64,000 nt of DNA from NCBI RefSeq assembly GCF_000011365.1, contig NC_004463.1, positions 3,830,001-3,894,000 of the forward strand, in the 5' to 3' direction. The notes below the pieces were generated by a model. That model made no database searches and was not told the DNA's origin. It saw nothing but the letters and a program-made list of their open reading frames with translations. Origin of the DNA: Bradyrhizobium diazoefficiens USDA 110 (GTDB lineage: Bacteria > Pseudomonadota > Alphaproteobacteria > Rhizobiales > Xanthobacteraceae). The position numbers were made by a program, and so were the translations under genes. Numbering within the stretch: position 1 is the first letter of the stretch; each line of letters starts with the position of its first letter. Below are positions 50,895 to 59,440 of this stretch, piece by piece.

Positions 50895-51221
50895 ATGGCA
50901 GACAAACCACGCATCAAGCTTCCCAAGGAGGCGGCCAAGGGCGAGGTCATCCAGATCAAGACCTTGGTCTCGCACGTCATGGAATCGGGCCAGCGCAAGG
51001 ACGCGCAAGGCAAGCCCATCCCGCGCAGGATCATCAACAGGTTTGCCTGCGAATTCAACGGCAAGCCGGTCTTCGCCTGCGCGCTCGAGCCAGCGATCTC
51101 GGCCAACCCCTACATCCAGTTCGATGCGAAGGTGGAGGAAGCCGGGACCTTCAAGTTCTCCTGGACCGATGACGACGGCTCGGTGATCACGGCCGAAGAG
51201 AAGATCGCGCTCAAGGCGTAA
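50895..51221 (+). CDS. soxZ: Thiosulfate oxidation carrier complex protein SoxZ
   Basis: A 108-residue partner of SoxY. The family marks KPRIKLPKEAAKGEVIQIKT, VSHVMESGQRKDAQGKPIPR and FKFSWTDDDGSVITAEEKIA are complete. It lacks a signal peptide, as usual, and is exported with SoxY by the twin-arginine route. The ATG at 50895 follows AAGGAGAG, which decides the start. Confidence 0.95.
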   Translation: MADKPRIKLPKEAAKGEVIQIKTLVSHVMESGQRKDAQGKPIPRRIINRFACEFNGKPVFACALEPAISANPYIQFDAKVEEAGTFKFSWTDDDGSVITAEEKIALKA

Positions 51222-51249
51222 TGCCGGAGAGCTTCGAGGGAGACAGCGG

Positions 51250-52071
51250 ATGCTTTCGCGATACGTTGGACTCGCCGTTGCGATCGTCGCGGTCGCATCG
51301 CTTGCGACGCGTGCTTTCGCGCAGGAGACCGAACGCAAAGGCATCTCCGCGCCGCCTGGACACGTCTTCAAGACGATCGTCTCCGGCTACCAGTTCCGCA
51401 GCAAGGAAACGCGGGCGCTGCAGGACGACGACCTGGAGAACCCCGGCTTTCTGGCGGTGGAGCGTGCCGCCGACGTCTGGAAGAGGGCGGAGGGCAGCGA
51501 AGGGAAGTCATGCATGAGCTGTCACGGCGAGGCCGAAACGAGCATGAAGGGCGTCGGAGCCGCCATACCGAAATGGGACGACAAGCGGAAGAGGCCGGTC
51601 AATCTCGAGCAGCGCATCAACATCTGCCGCACCGAGCACATGAAGGCGGAGCCCTGGAAATTCAAGTCCCAGGAACTGACCGACATGACCACCTTCGTGC
51701 GATACCAATCGCACGGTATGCCGGTGGCGGTGAAGACCGACGGTCCGATGTCGCCCTGGTTCGAGCGCGGCAAGCAGATCTATTACACGCGCTACGGCCA
51801 GCTCGATTTGGCCTGCGAGTCGTGCCACGAGCGCAACAACGGAAAATTCATGCGCGCCGATTTTCTCAGCCAGGGCCAGACCAACGGCTTTCCGACCTAT
51901 CGGTTGCGCGACCAGCGCCTGGTGCCGCTGCATGAGCGCTTCGAAGGCTGCATGTTCGATGTACGCGCCGAGCCGTTCAAGCCGCTCTCCGACGAGTTTC
52001 TCGCGCTTGAGCTCTATGTCGCCTGGCGCGGCATCGGGCTGCCGGTCGAGACGCCCTCGGTGCGCAATTGA
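51250..52071 (+). CDS. soxA: Dihaem L-cysteine S-thiosulfotransferase subunit SoxA
   Basis: A 273-residue c-type cytochrome with a signal peptide (AVAIVAVASLATRAFAQ). Two haem sites are present, CMSCH (88-92) and CESCH (189-193), so this is the dihaem form. The catalytic persulfurated cysteine that ligates the active-site haem is Cys234 in RFEGCMFDVRAEPFKP. SoxAX joins thiosulfate to the cysteine of SoxY. It lies 28 bases after soxZ with a GGGAGA Shine-Dalgarno. Confidence 0.94.
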   Translation: MLSRYVGLAVAIVAVASLATRAFAQETERKGISAPPGHVFKTIVSGYQFRSKETRALQDDDLENPGFLAVERAADVWKRAEGSEGKSCMSCHGEAETSMKGVGAAIPKWDDKRKRPVNLEQRINICRTEHMKAEPWKFKSQELTDMTTFVRYQSHGMPVAVKTDGPMSPWFERGKQIYYTRYGQLDLACESCHERNNGKFMRADFLSQGQTNGFPTYRLRDQRLVPLHERFEGCMFDVRAEPFKPLSDEFLALELYVAWRGIGLPVETPSVRN

Positions 52072-52098
52072 AACGATGAGCCTGCAGGAGCATTGCGC

Positions 52099-53790
52099 AT
52101 GATCTCTCGTCGCGAGTTCATCCAGGTTGCTGCAGCAACGGCGACACTGGCGACCAGTACCGGTTCGAGCCTGACCCGGGCGTTCGCCCAGCAGCGCCTG
52201 ACCCAGAAGGAATTGCTGGCCTTCGAGCCGCTCGGTAACGTCACGCTGGTGCATGTGACCGACATTCACGGCCAGCTCATGCCGCTTTACTTCCGCGAGC
52301 CTTCGACCAATCTCGGCGTCGGCGAGGCGAAGGGGCTGCCGCCGCACGTGACGGCCAAGGAGTTTCTCGCCCGCTTCGGCATCGCACCCGGTTCTTCGGC
52401 CGCGTACGCACTGACGTCGGAGGATTTCGAGGCGCTGGCCAAGACCTACGGCAAGATCGGCGGGCTCGATCGGGCCGCCACCGTGATCAAGGCGATCCGC
52501 GACGAGCGCGGCGACAAGGTCGCGCTGCTCGACGGCGGCGATACCTGGCAGGGCTCGTGGTCTTCGCTGAAGACGCGGGGCCAGGACATGATCGACTGCA
52601 TGGCCCTGCTCAAGCCCGACGCCATGACCGGACATTGGGAATTCACCTACGGCACCGAGCGGGTCAAGCAGGCGATCGAGGGGCTCGGCTTCCCCTTCCT
52701 CGGCCTCAACATCCGCGATACCGAGTGGAACGAGGCGGCGTTCGAGCCTTCGACTATGATCGAGCGCGGTGGCGTCAAGATCGCGGTGCTGGGCCAGGCG
52801 TTCCCTTACACCCCGGTCGCCAATCCGCGCTGGATGATCCCGAACTGGTCGTTCGGAGTCCGCGAGGAGGACGTGCAGGCCCAGGTCGACAAAGCGCGCA
52901 AGGACGGGGCGCAGCTCGTCGTGCTGCTCTCGCACAACGGCTTCGACGTCGACCGCAAGCTGGCCTCCCGCGTCAAGGGCATCGACGTCATCCTGACCGG
53001 CCACACCCATGACGCGCTGCCCGAAGCGGTCAAGGTCGGCAAGACCCTGCTGATCGCGTCGGGCTCGTCCGGCAAGTTCGTGTCGCGGCTCGACCTCGAC
53101 GTCCGCGACGACGAGGTCAAGGCCTACAGCTTCAAGCTCATTCCGCTGTTCTCCGATGTGATCGCGGCGGATGCCGAGATGGCCGCGAAGATCGCCGAGG
53201 TACGCAAGCCCTTCGCGCCCGAGCTATCGAAGGTGCTCGGCAAGACGGATTCGCTGCTTTACAGGCGAGGCAATTTCAACGGCACCTTCGACGACCTGAT
53301 CTGCCAGGCCCTGTTGCAGGAGCGCGACGCCGAGATCGCGCTCTCGCCGGGCTTCCGCTGGGGCACAAGCGTGCTGCCGGGACAGGACATCACCTTCGAG
53401 GACGTCACCAACGCGACCGCGATCACCTATCCGGCGGTCTATCGCATGGGCATGACGGGTTCGCGGTTGAAGGAGATCATCGAGGACGTCGCCGACAATC
53501 TCTTCAACGTCGATCCCTACTATCAGCAGGGTGGCGACATGGTGCGCATCGGCGGTCTGTCCTATGCGATCGATATCGCGAAGCCGCAAGGCAGCCGCAT
53601 CTCCGATATGCAGCTGCTCAAGACCGGTGCGCCGATCGATCCCGCGAGGGAATATCAGGTCGCAGGTTGGGCCAGCGTCAACGAAGGGACCGAAGGGCCG
53701 CCGATCTGGGAGGTCGTGGCCAATTATCTGACCCGACAGAAGACGGTTCGCCTCGAACCCAACAGAGCTGTCAAAGTGACGGGAGCGTGA
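52099..53790 (+). CDS. soxB: Thiosulfohydrolase SoxB
   Basis: A 563-residue dinuclear manganese enzyme of the 5'-nucleotidase family with a twin-arginine signal (SRREFIQVAAATATLATSTG). Metal-binding motifs are seen in order: TDIHGQLMPLYF, LLDGGDTWQGSW, MTGHWEFTYG, VLLSHNGFDVDRKLA and LTGHTHDALPE. The C-terminal domain (about 400-555) contains FNGTFDDLICQALLQ and YYQQGGDMVRIGGLSY. It hydrolyses the sulfone group from SoxY-bound thiosulfonate. The ATG at 52099 is used; a TTG two codons upstream is less likely. Confidence 0.95.
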   Translation: MISRREFIQVAAATATLATSTGSSLTRAFAQQRLTQKELLAFEPLGNVTLVHVTDIHGQLMPLYFREPSTNLGVGEAKGLPPHVTAKEFLARFGIAPGSSAAYALTSEDFEALAKTYGKIGGLDRAATVIKAIRDERGDKVALLDGGDTWQGSWSSLKTRGQDMIDCMALLKPDAMTGHWEFTYGTERVKQAIEGLGFPFLGLNIRDTEWNEAAFEPSTMIERGGVKIAVLGQAFPYTPVANPRWMIPNWSFGVREEDVQAQVDKARKDGAQLVVLLSHNGFDVDRKLASRVKGIDVILTGHTHDALPEAVKVGKTLLIASGSSGKFVSRLDLDVRDDEVKAYSFKLIPLFSDVIAADAEMAAKIAEVRKPFAPELSKVLGKTDSLLYRRGNFNGTFDDLICQALLQERDAEIALSPGFRWGTSVLPGQDITFEDVTNATAITYPAVYRMGMTGSRLKEIIEDVADNLFNVDPYYQQGGDMVRIGGLSYAIDIAKPQGSRISDMQLLKTGAPIDPAREYQVAGWASVNEGTEGPPIWEVVANYLTRQKTVRLEPNRAVKVTGA

Positions 53791-53796
53791 GAAGCG

Positions 53797-55068
53797 ATGT
53801 CGAAGATGGACAGTCCCCAGCAATCCCGACGCAGTTTCCTGGCCGCTGGCGCCGGCGTTGCGGCGTCGGTGCTCGCGAAGCCCGCCTTGGCCGGCGGCGG
53901 CAATCCGGCGAACCAGCCTCCCAACGTCCCGGAATGGACCAAGTCGCTCGGCGAGGGCGTCGCCGTGCGCCCCTACGGCAAGCCTTCGAAGTTCGAGAAG
54001 GATGTCGTCCGGCGCGACGTCGAATGGCTGACCGCCTCGCGCGAGTCCTCGGTGAGCTTCACCCCGCTGCACGAGCTCGAAGGCATCATCACGCCGAACG
54101 GCCTCTGCTTCGAGCGGCATCATGGCGGCATCGCCGAGGTTGATCCGGCCGATCATCGCCTGATGATCCATGGGCTCGTCGAGCGTCCGCTGATCCTCAC
54201 GCTGGAGGAGTTGAAGCGCTATCCGCGCGTCAACCGCATTCACTTCATGGAATGCGCAGCAAATTCCGGCATGGAGTGGCGCGGCGCGCAGCTCAATGGC
54301 TGTCAGTTCACCCACGGCATGATCCATTGCGTGCAGTACACCGGCGTGTCGCTGCGTACGCTGCTCGAAGAAGCAGGGGTCAAGACCAACGGTAAGTGGC
54401 TGCTGGTCGAGGGCGCCGATGCGGCCGCGATGGATCGCAGCTTGCCGATCGAGAAGGCGCTCGACGACTGCATCATCGCCTACAAGATGAACGGCGAGGC
54501 GCTCTATCCCGAACAGGGCTATCCGATGCGGCTCGTGGTGCCGGGTTGGCAGGGCAATCTCTGGGTCAAGTGGCTGCGCCGCATCAAGGTCGGCGATCAG
54601 CCCTGGCACACCCGCGAGGAGACGTCGAAATATACCGACTTGATGCCCAACGGAAAGGCACGTCGGTTCACCTGGTCGATGGACGCCAAGTCGGTGATCA
54701 CGAGCCCTAGTCCGCAGGCGCCGATCAGGCACGGCAAGGGCTTCACCATCGTCTCCGGGCTGGCCTGGAGCGGAAACGGCAAGGTCAGGCGCGTCGACGT
54801 GTCGCTCGATGGCGGCCGCAACTGGTGGCCGGCACGGCTCGACGGCCCCGTGCTCGACAAGGCACTGACGCGCTTCTACTACGAGTTCGACTGGAACGGC
54901 GAGCCGCTGCTGCTGCAATCGCGCGTGCAGGACGAGACCGGCTACGTGCAACCGAGCAAGGCCGAGTTGCGCAAGATCCGTGGCGTCAACTCCATCTATC
55001 ACAACAATGGCATCCAGACCTGGCATGTGCAGGCCAATGGTGAGGTCGAGAATGTCGAAGTCGCTTAA
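53797..55068 (+). CDS. soxC: Sulfane dehydrogenase molybdopterin subunit SoxC
   Basis: A 423-residue periplasmic enzyme of the sulfite-oxidase fold. It has a twin-arginine signal (SRRSFLAAGAGVAASVLAKP), a Mo-cofactor domain with the ligand Cys153 in HFMECAANSGMEWRG, and a dimerisation domain (about 300-400: VSLDGGRNWWPARLDGPVLD, FYYEFDWNGEPLLLQSRVQD). With SoxD it oxidises the sulfane sulfur left on SoxY, so no sulfur globules are expected. Its end overlaps soxD by 17 bases. Confidence 0.94.
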   Translation: MSKMDSPQQSRRSFLAAGAGVAASVLAKPALAGGGNPANQPPNVPEWTKSLGEGVAVRPYGKPSKFEKDVVRRDVEWLTASRESSVSFTPLHELEGIITPNGLCFERHHGGIAEVDPADHRLMIHGLVERPLILTLEELKRYPRVNRIHFMECAANSGMEWRGAQLNGCQFTHGMIHCVQYTGVSLRTLLEEAGVKTNGKWLLVEGADAAAMDRSLPIEKALDDCIIAYKMNGEALYPEQGYPMRLVVPGWQGNLWVKWLRRIKVGDQPWHTREETSKYTDLMPNGKARRFTWSMDAKSVITSPSPQAPIRHGKGFTIVSGLAWSGNGKVRRVDVSLDGGRNWWPARLDGPVLDKALTRFYYEFDWNGEPLLLQSRVQDETGYVQPSKAELRKIRGVNSIYHNNGIQTWHVQANGEVENVEVA

Positions 55069-55744
55069 GTTTGCTGCCGCGGCACTGCTCATTTGCGCAA
55101 TGTGCGCGCCCGCGCCCGCGCAGCAGAAGACCGATCCCAAAGCCGGTCCGCGCTATCACGTCGGCCGCGCGCCGACCGCGGCGGAAATCCGCGGCTGGGA
55201 TATCGACGTGCGGCCCGATGGTCAGGGCCTGCCGGAGGGCAAGGGCACGGTCGCCCAGGGCGAGAAGCTCTTCATGGACAACTGCTCGACCTGCCACGGC
55301 GAGTTCGGCGAGGGTAACGGCCGCTGGCCAGTGCTGGCGGGCGGCAAGGGTTCGCTGACATCAGACAATCCGGTCAAGACGGTGGGCTCGTACTGGCCCT
55401 ACGCTTCGACCGTGTTCGACTACGTCCGTCACGCCATGCCTTACGGCAATGCGGAGTCGCTCTCGGTCAACGAGTATTATGCGCTGGTCGCCTACGTCCT
55501 GTACCTGAACGACGTTGTCACCGACCAGAATTTCGAGCTGACCAACAAGAACCTTGCCACGATCAAGATGCCGAACGAGCAGGGCTTTGTGATGGACGAT
55601 CGGGCGACGAGCGAGAAATCGTTCTGGCAGAAGGACCCCTGCATGAGGGATTGCATCGAGCCGGTGAAGATCACCGCGCGCGCTGCCGTCATCGACGTGA
55701 CCCCTGAGGATACCAGGGACGGAAAGTCGCGGGGCGTGGAATGA
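55052..55744 (+). CDS. soxD: Sulfane dehydrogenase cytochrome subunit SoxD
   Basis: A 230-residue monohaem cytochrome with a signal peptide (FAAAALLICAMCAPAPAQ) and haem site CSTCH at 78-82 in FMDNCSTCHGEFGEGNG. YWPYASTVFDYVRHAMPYGN supplies the methionine-ligand region. The second haem found in the long Paracoccus SoxD is absent, as in many Bradyrhizobium-type proteins. The ATG at 55052 has a GAGG Shine-Dalgarno inside the end of soxC. Its stop overlaps the next DsrE gene by four bases. Confidence 0.92.
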   Translation: MSKSLKFAAAALLICAMCAPAPAQQKTDPKAGPRYHVGRAPTAAEIRGWDIDVRPDGQGLPEGKGTVAQGEKLFMDNCSTCHGEFGEGNGRWPVLAGGKGSLTSDNPVKTVGSYWPYASTVFDYVRHAMPYGNAESLSVNEYYALVAYVLYLNDVVTDQNFELTNKNLATIKMPNEQGFVMDDRATSEKSFWQKDPCMRDCIEPVKITARAAVIDVTPEDTRDGKSRGVE

Positions 55745-56205
55745 TCCGCGGCCGGGCGAGCCGCCGTGGGTTGCTTCGCAGTTTGTTCGCTGCCGCCTTC
55801 ATCATGACAAGTCCCGCCGCTCCGTCCCGGGCGACCGAACCGCACCGGCTCGCGCTGCAGATCAGCGACGACGACCCGGCCAAGATGCGCGCCGTCCTCG
55901 ATGTTGCGGCGAACGTCTCGCGGCATTATTCCGGGCAGGGCGACGACGTCGAGATCGTGGTGGTTGCCTTCAATGGCGGCCTCGACATGCTGCTCGACGA
56001 CCGCTCGCCGGTGAAGGAGCGCCTGTTGAATTTCCTGAAATCGATGCCCAATGTGAGCTTCATCGCCTGCGGCAATACCCTGGAGACGCTTGCGGTGAAG
56101 GAAGGCAGGCGACCGCCGCTGATCGAGGGCATCAGCGTCACCCGGGTTGGTGTTGCCGCACTGATGGATCTCGCGGAAAAGAACTGGACGATTGTCCGAC
56201 CGTAA
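55741..56205 (+). CDS. Exported DsrE-family protein, copy 1
   Basis: A 154-residue protein with a twin-arginine-like leader (RASRRGLLRSLFAAAFIMTS) and a DsrE/DsrF-like alpha-beta domain (LALQISDDDPAKMRAVLDVA, DVEIVVVAFNGGLDMLLDDR, LKSMPNVSFIACGNTLETL). Its only cysteine, Cys110, sits at the position where DsrE-type proteins carry persulfide. Exported DsrE proteins in sox loci are thought to trap or transfer sulfane sulfur; that role is not proven. It overlaps soxD by four bases, so it is translated with the Sox enzymes. Confidence 0.85.
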   Translation: MIRGRASRRGLLRSLFAAAFIMTSPAAPSRATEPHRLALQISDDDPAKMRAVLDVAANVSRHYSGQGDDVEIVVVAFNGGLDMLLDDRSPVKERLLNFLKSMPNVSFIACGNTLETLAVKEGRRPPLIEGISVTRVGVAALMDLAEKNWTIVRP

Positions 56206-56219
56206 GGAGAGAGCCGCCG

Positions 56220-57125
56220 ATGCGATGGTTGATGGGATTGGCTGTCTTGCTCCTTCTCGCGCCGCCCGCCGGCGCGGCCGAGCAGGAGCTCGAACTGTCG
56301 GCCGGCGGCCGCACGACCCTCGCGACACTGCGCACACCTGCCTCGATGGGACCGGATACGCCGCTGGTCGTGATGACCCACGGCACGCTCGCCCACAAGG
56401 ACATGGAAGTCATTCAGGGCGTCGCGAAGGCGCTTGAGCAGCGCGGCATCGCTTCGCTCGCCCATACCCTGTCGCTGGGGCTCGACCGCCGCAAGGGCAT
56501 GTATGACTGCGCGGCGCGGCACGACTATGTCGTTGACGATGCGGTTGCTGAGATCGGTGCCTGGGTGATCAAGGCGAGGGGCATGTCGCGGTTCGTCTTC
56601 ACCCTCGGTCACTCGCGCGGCGGCAACCAGGTCGCGCGCTATCTGGCGGCGGGCGAACCCCCGCCGGTCGCGGGTGCCGTGCTGCTGGCGCCGGTGACGG
56701 CGAAAGCCGAGGCCGACTTGCGCGCCTCCTATGCCCAGACCTACGGCAAGCCGCTCGAACCGTTCCTGAAGCAGGCAACGAGGACCGTCGCGGCGGGCCG
56801 CGGTGGCGAGTGGATGGACGTGCCGGGCTTCATCTATTGCCGCAACGCGGTGGTGACGGCGCGCGCCTTTGCCTCCTTCTATGCCGCCGACACCGGCCAG
56901 GACGCTGCGGCGCTCGTGGCGCGGCTCAAGCTCCCTGTGCTGGTGCTCGCCGCGACCAAGGATACGGTCGTGCCCGACGTGGTAGCGTCCTTTGCACCGC
57001 TTGCCGATTCGAGCGGCGGCAGGGTGCAGCTCGATAGAATCGAGGACGCCGATCACTTCTTCCGCGACCTGTTCGCGGAAGATGCTGCCGATCGTATCGC
57101 CGAATTCATCAAGCAGACACGTTAG
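56220..57125 (+). CDS. Exported alpha/beta hydrolase inside the sox cluster
   Basis: A 301-residue alpha/beta hydrolase with a signal peptide (WLMGLAVLLLLAPPAGAAEQ). The core shows PLVVMTHGTLAHKDMEVIQG (oxyanion loop), the nucleophile elbow TLGHSRGGNQVARYL, the acid strand LVLAATKDTVVPDVV and the catalytic His in DADHFFRDLF. It lies between two DsrE genes with gaps of 14 and 8 bases, so it belongs to the operon. The substrate is unknown; a sulfur ester or thioester is a possible target by context only. Confidence 0.83.
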   Translation: MRWLMGLAVLLLLAPPAGAAEQELELSAGGRTTLATLRTPASMGPDTPLVVMTHGTLAHKDMEVIQGVAKALEQRGIASLAHTLSLGLDRRKGMYDCAARHDYVVDDAVAEIGAWVIKARGMSRFVFTLGHSRGGNQVARYLAAGEPPPVAGAVLLAPVTAKAEADLRASYAQTYGKPLEPFLKQATRTVAAGRGGEWMDVPGFIYCRNAVVTARAFASFYAADTGQDAAALVARLKLPVLVLAATKDTVVPDVVASFAPLADSSGGRVQLDRIEDADHFFRDLFAEDAADRIAEFIKQTR

Positions 57126-57133
57126 GAGGGACC

Positions 57134-57577
57134 ATGCAGCGTCGATCCATGCTTGGCGCGAGCCTTGCCGGACTATTTGGTGCTCTTGCCGTGCGCGAAG
57201 CGGCAGCGGCGACGGAAACACCGGCGCGACAGCGCGTCGTCTATCACCTCGCCGATGCCGACCGCGTCGTCTTCGTTCTGGGCAACCTCCAGAACCATGT
57301 CGATGGCGCTGGTGGCCCCGGCAAGGCCGATATCAGGCTGGTCGTGCATGGGCCCGCGCTTCGCGCCTTCCACGCGCTCGCCGCCGAAGATCACACCGTT
57401 GCGATGATGAAGAAGCTCGCCGACGCTGGCGTCGGATTTGATGCCTGCGCCAACACCATGAAGGCGCAGGGGGTCAAGCTCGACGACCTCACGCCCGGCT
57501 TCGTGGTAGCCGAGAAGGGCGGCGTGGTGCGGCTCGCCGAGCTGCAACAGCAGGGATATGCCTATCTGCGGCCCTGA
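57134..57577 (+). CDS. Exported DsrE-family protein, copy 2
   Basis: A 147-residue protein with a leader (QRRSMLGASLAGLFGALAVR) and a DsrE-like domain (VVYHLADADRVVFVLGNLQN, HVDGAGGPGKADIRLVVHGP, VGFDACANTMKAQGVKLDDL). The single cysteine of the mature part, Cys105 in the loop before the last helices, matches Cys110 of copy 1. The two copies flank a hydrolase; both are probably periplasmic persulfide carriers. A 101-base gap separates it from the next YeeE gene. Confidence 0.85.
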   Translation: MQRRSMLGASLAGLFGALAVREAAAATETPARQRVVYHLADADRVVFVLGNLQNHVDGAGGPGKADIRLVVHGPALRAFHALAAEDHTVAMMKKLADAGVGFDACANTMKAQGVKLDDLTPGFVVAEKGGVVRLAELQQQGYAYLRP

Positions 57578-57678
57578 GCAGGCGTGGCGCCGATGCGGCC
57601 GGGCCTTGATTTGGCTCATACGGCGCGACCGCAGCGAGCGATAGACTTGGCAGACCTCAAAGGAACACTGAGGCGGCC

Positions 57679-58770
57679 GTGCTGACGACACTCATCGATC
57701 TCCTGGGGGAAGACCGCCTGTCATGGCTCGGCGGCCTTCTGGTCGGCGGCGTCTTTGGATTCTTCGCCCAGCGCAGCCGCTTCTGCCTGCGCGCCGCCGC
57801 CGTCGAGTTCTCCCGCGGCGAGGGCGGCCCGCGCCTTGCGGTCTGGCTCCTGACCTTTGCCGCGGCGCTGGTGGGCACGCAGGCCTTTGTCGCGCTCGGT
57901 CTGCTCGACGTCTCCGAGGCGCGCCAGCTCGCGCAGCAGGGCAGCATCTCCGGTGCGCTCGTGGGCGGCATGATGTTCGGCTGCGGCATGATTCTGGCCC
58001 GCGGCTGTGCCAGCCGGCTGCTCGTGCTCTCGGCCAATGGCAATCTCAGGGCGCTGCTGTCGGGCCTGGTGTTTGCGGTGACGGCGCAGGCTTCTTATCG
58101 CGGCCTGCTGTCGCCTGCGCGCGAGTGGGTGACCAATCTGTGGCTTGTCGACGGCGGGCCGTCGCGCGACATCATGGCGGCGTTCGGCGGCGGTACGCCC
58201 GAGAAGCTCGCTTTCGGTGGACTATGGCTGATCGCGGGGCTCACCTTCGCCTTTCGCAGCCATTTGCCGCGCCGGCTGATCTTCGCCGCGCTGGCGACGG
58301 GCGTAGCCGTCGTCGCCGGCTGGCTCTTCACCTACCAGCTGTCGCAGGCCTCCTTCGCACCGGTGACGCTGAAAAGCCTCACCTTCAGCGGACCGTCGGC
58401 CGAATTGCTGATGCTGGTCTTGAACAGCTCGCAGATCCGGCTCGGCTTCGACCTCGGCATCATTCCCGGCGTGTTTCTCGGCTCGTTCGTCGCTGCGGCA
58501 AGCGCGCATGAGCTGAAGCTCGAGGGATTTTTCGACGGGCTCGGCATGCGGCGCTATCTGCTCGGCGCGGTGCTGATGGGTTTCGGCGCGATGCTCGCCG
58601 GCGGCTGCGCGGTCGGCGCGGGCGTGACCGGCGCCTCGATATTCGCGCTCACCGCCTGGCTCGTGCTCGGCGGCATGTGGCTCGGGGCTGGACTCACCGA
58701 CCTCTTCGTCGACCGTGCCGGTACGCCACAACCGCAGCAGGCCGCTGGCTCGCCCGCAGCGGGCGCGTGA
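57679..58770 (+). CDS. YeeE/YedE (TsuA-like) transporter, copy 2
   Basis: A 363-residue membrane protein starting with GTG at 57679, with about ten helices. The three conserved cysteine motifs are RSRFCLRAAAVEFSRGEG, GMILARGCASRLLVLSANGN and GAMLAGGCAVGAGVTGASIF. It is a full-length double-repeat member like copy 1 at 45725. The probable role is uptake or exchange of a reduced sulfur species such as thiosulfate. A near-match FixK site, TTGATTTGGCTCAT, lies at 57606 but is not counted as a true box. Confidence 0.87.
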   Translation: MLTTLIDLLGEDRLSWLGGLLVGGVFGFFAQRSRFCLRAAAVEFSRGEGGPRLAVWLLTFAAALVGTQAFVALGLLDVSEARQLAQQGSISGALVGGMMFGCGMILARGCASRLLVLSANGNLRALLSGLVFAVTAQASYRGLLSPAREWVTNLWLVDGGPSRDIMAAFGGGTPEKLAFGGLWLIAGLTFAFRSHLPRRLIFAALATGVAVVAGWLFTYQLSQASFAPVTLKSLTFSGPSAELLMLVLNSSQIRLGFDLGIIPGVFLGSFVAAASAHELKLEGFFDGLGMRRYLLGAVLMGFGAMLAGGCAVGAGVTGASIFALTAWLVLGGMWLGAGLTDLFVDRAGTPQPQQAAGSPAAGA

Positions 58771-58793
58771 TCAGATATTTTATGGTTTGCTAA

Positions 58794-58809
58794 ATTACAT
58801 TTTTTGAAT
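58794..58809. promoter_or_regulatory. Imperfect SqrR-type operator (ATTA-N8-GAAT) before the pmpA-like gene
   Basis: ATTACATTTTTTGAAT differs from ATTC-N8-GAAT by one base. It lies in a strikingly AT-rich stretch of about 50 bases between the two YeeE units, 70 bases before the ATG at 58878. It is likely a repressor site over a promoter. Confidence 0.45.
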
Positions 58810-58877
58810 ATGATTTTCGCAAATGCGGGCCGATTGCGCCGCAACAATGCGGGCGCGCCGCCCTCGGGGAAACGCAC

Positions 58878-59429
58878 ATGACCACCATCACGGAAAGCTA
58901 CGTTCGCGAAGCGCCGCGCACTGCGCGCATCGACTGGTCGCCCTATCTCGTCGGCGCCGGGATCGGGCTGTTGAGCTGGATCGCCTTCGCAGTGTTCGGC
59001 GATCCGCTCGGCGTCACCACCGCCTATTCGCGCGTCGCCTCGCTGTTCGCCGTTCCGGTGATCGGGCCGGAGGCTGTGGCGCAGAATTCCTACTGGAAGA
59101 GCATGCCGCTGAAGTGGGACTACGGCGTCTGGTTCCTCGTCGGCATCCCGCTCGGCGCATTCCTCTCCGCAGTGATGTCGGGCACGTGGCGGCTCGAGCT
59201 CGTGCCGGAAGTCTGGAAGGAGCGGTTCGGACCATCGATCGCCAAGCGCTTTGTCGGCGCGTTCCTCGGCGGCATCGTGATCATGTACGGCGCACGGCTT
59301 GCTGGCGGCTGTACCAGCGGACACGGCATTTCCGGCGGTTTGCAGCTCGCGGTGTCGAGCTGGCTATTCCTGGCGGTGATGTTCGCCACAGGACTCGGTA
59401 TCTCCGCGCTCATGTTCCGCAAACGGTGA
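58878..59429 (+). CDS. YeeE/YedE half-size protein, PmpA-like
   Basis: A 183-residue membrane protein with three to four helices. It is one half of the YeeE/YedE repeat, with the conserved cysteine in YGARLAGGCTSGHGISGGLQ. It resembles PmpA of the PmpA/PmpB pair, which carries half-repeats on two chains. The start has a GGGGAAA purine run upstream. The following gene is the matching second half, 11 bases downstream. It probably imports a sulfur compound or sulfane sulfur together with that protein. Confidence 0.87.
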   Translation: MTTITESYVREAPRTARIDWSPYLVGAGIGLLSWIAFAVFGDPLGVTTAYSRVASLFAVPVIGPEAVAQNSYWKSMPLKWDYGVWFLVGIPLGAFLSAVMSGTWRLELVPEVWKERFGPSIAKRFVGAFLGGIVIMYGARLAGGCTSGHGISGGLQLAVSSWLFLAVMFATGLGISALMFRKR

Positions 59430-59440
59430 AGGGAATCAAG

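Noticed and set aside
53224-55140. Open minus-strand frame of 638 codons opposite soxB-soxC
   Set aside because: It lies opposite two unmistakable sox genes and has a biased His/Arg/Asp/Leu composition typical of antisense frames.
57606-57619. TTGATTTGGCTCAT as a ninth FixK box
   Set aside because: The last half-site is TCAT rather than TCAA and the gene behind it belongs to the sulfur island.
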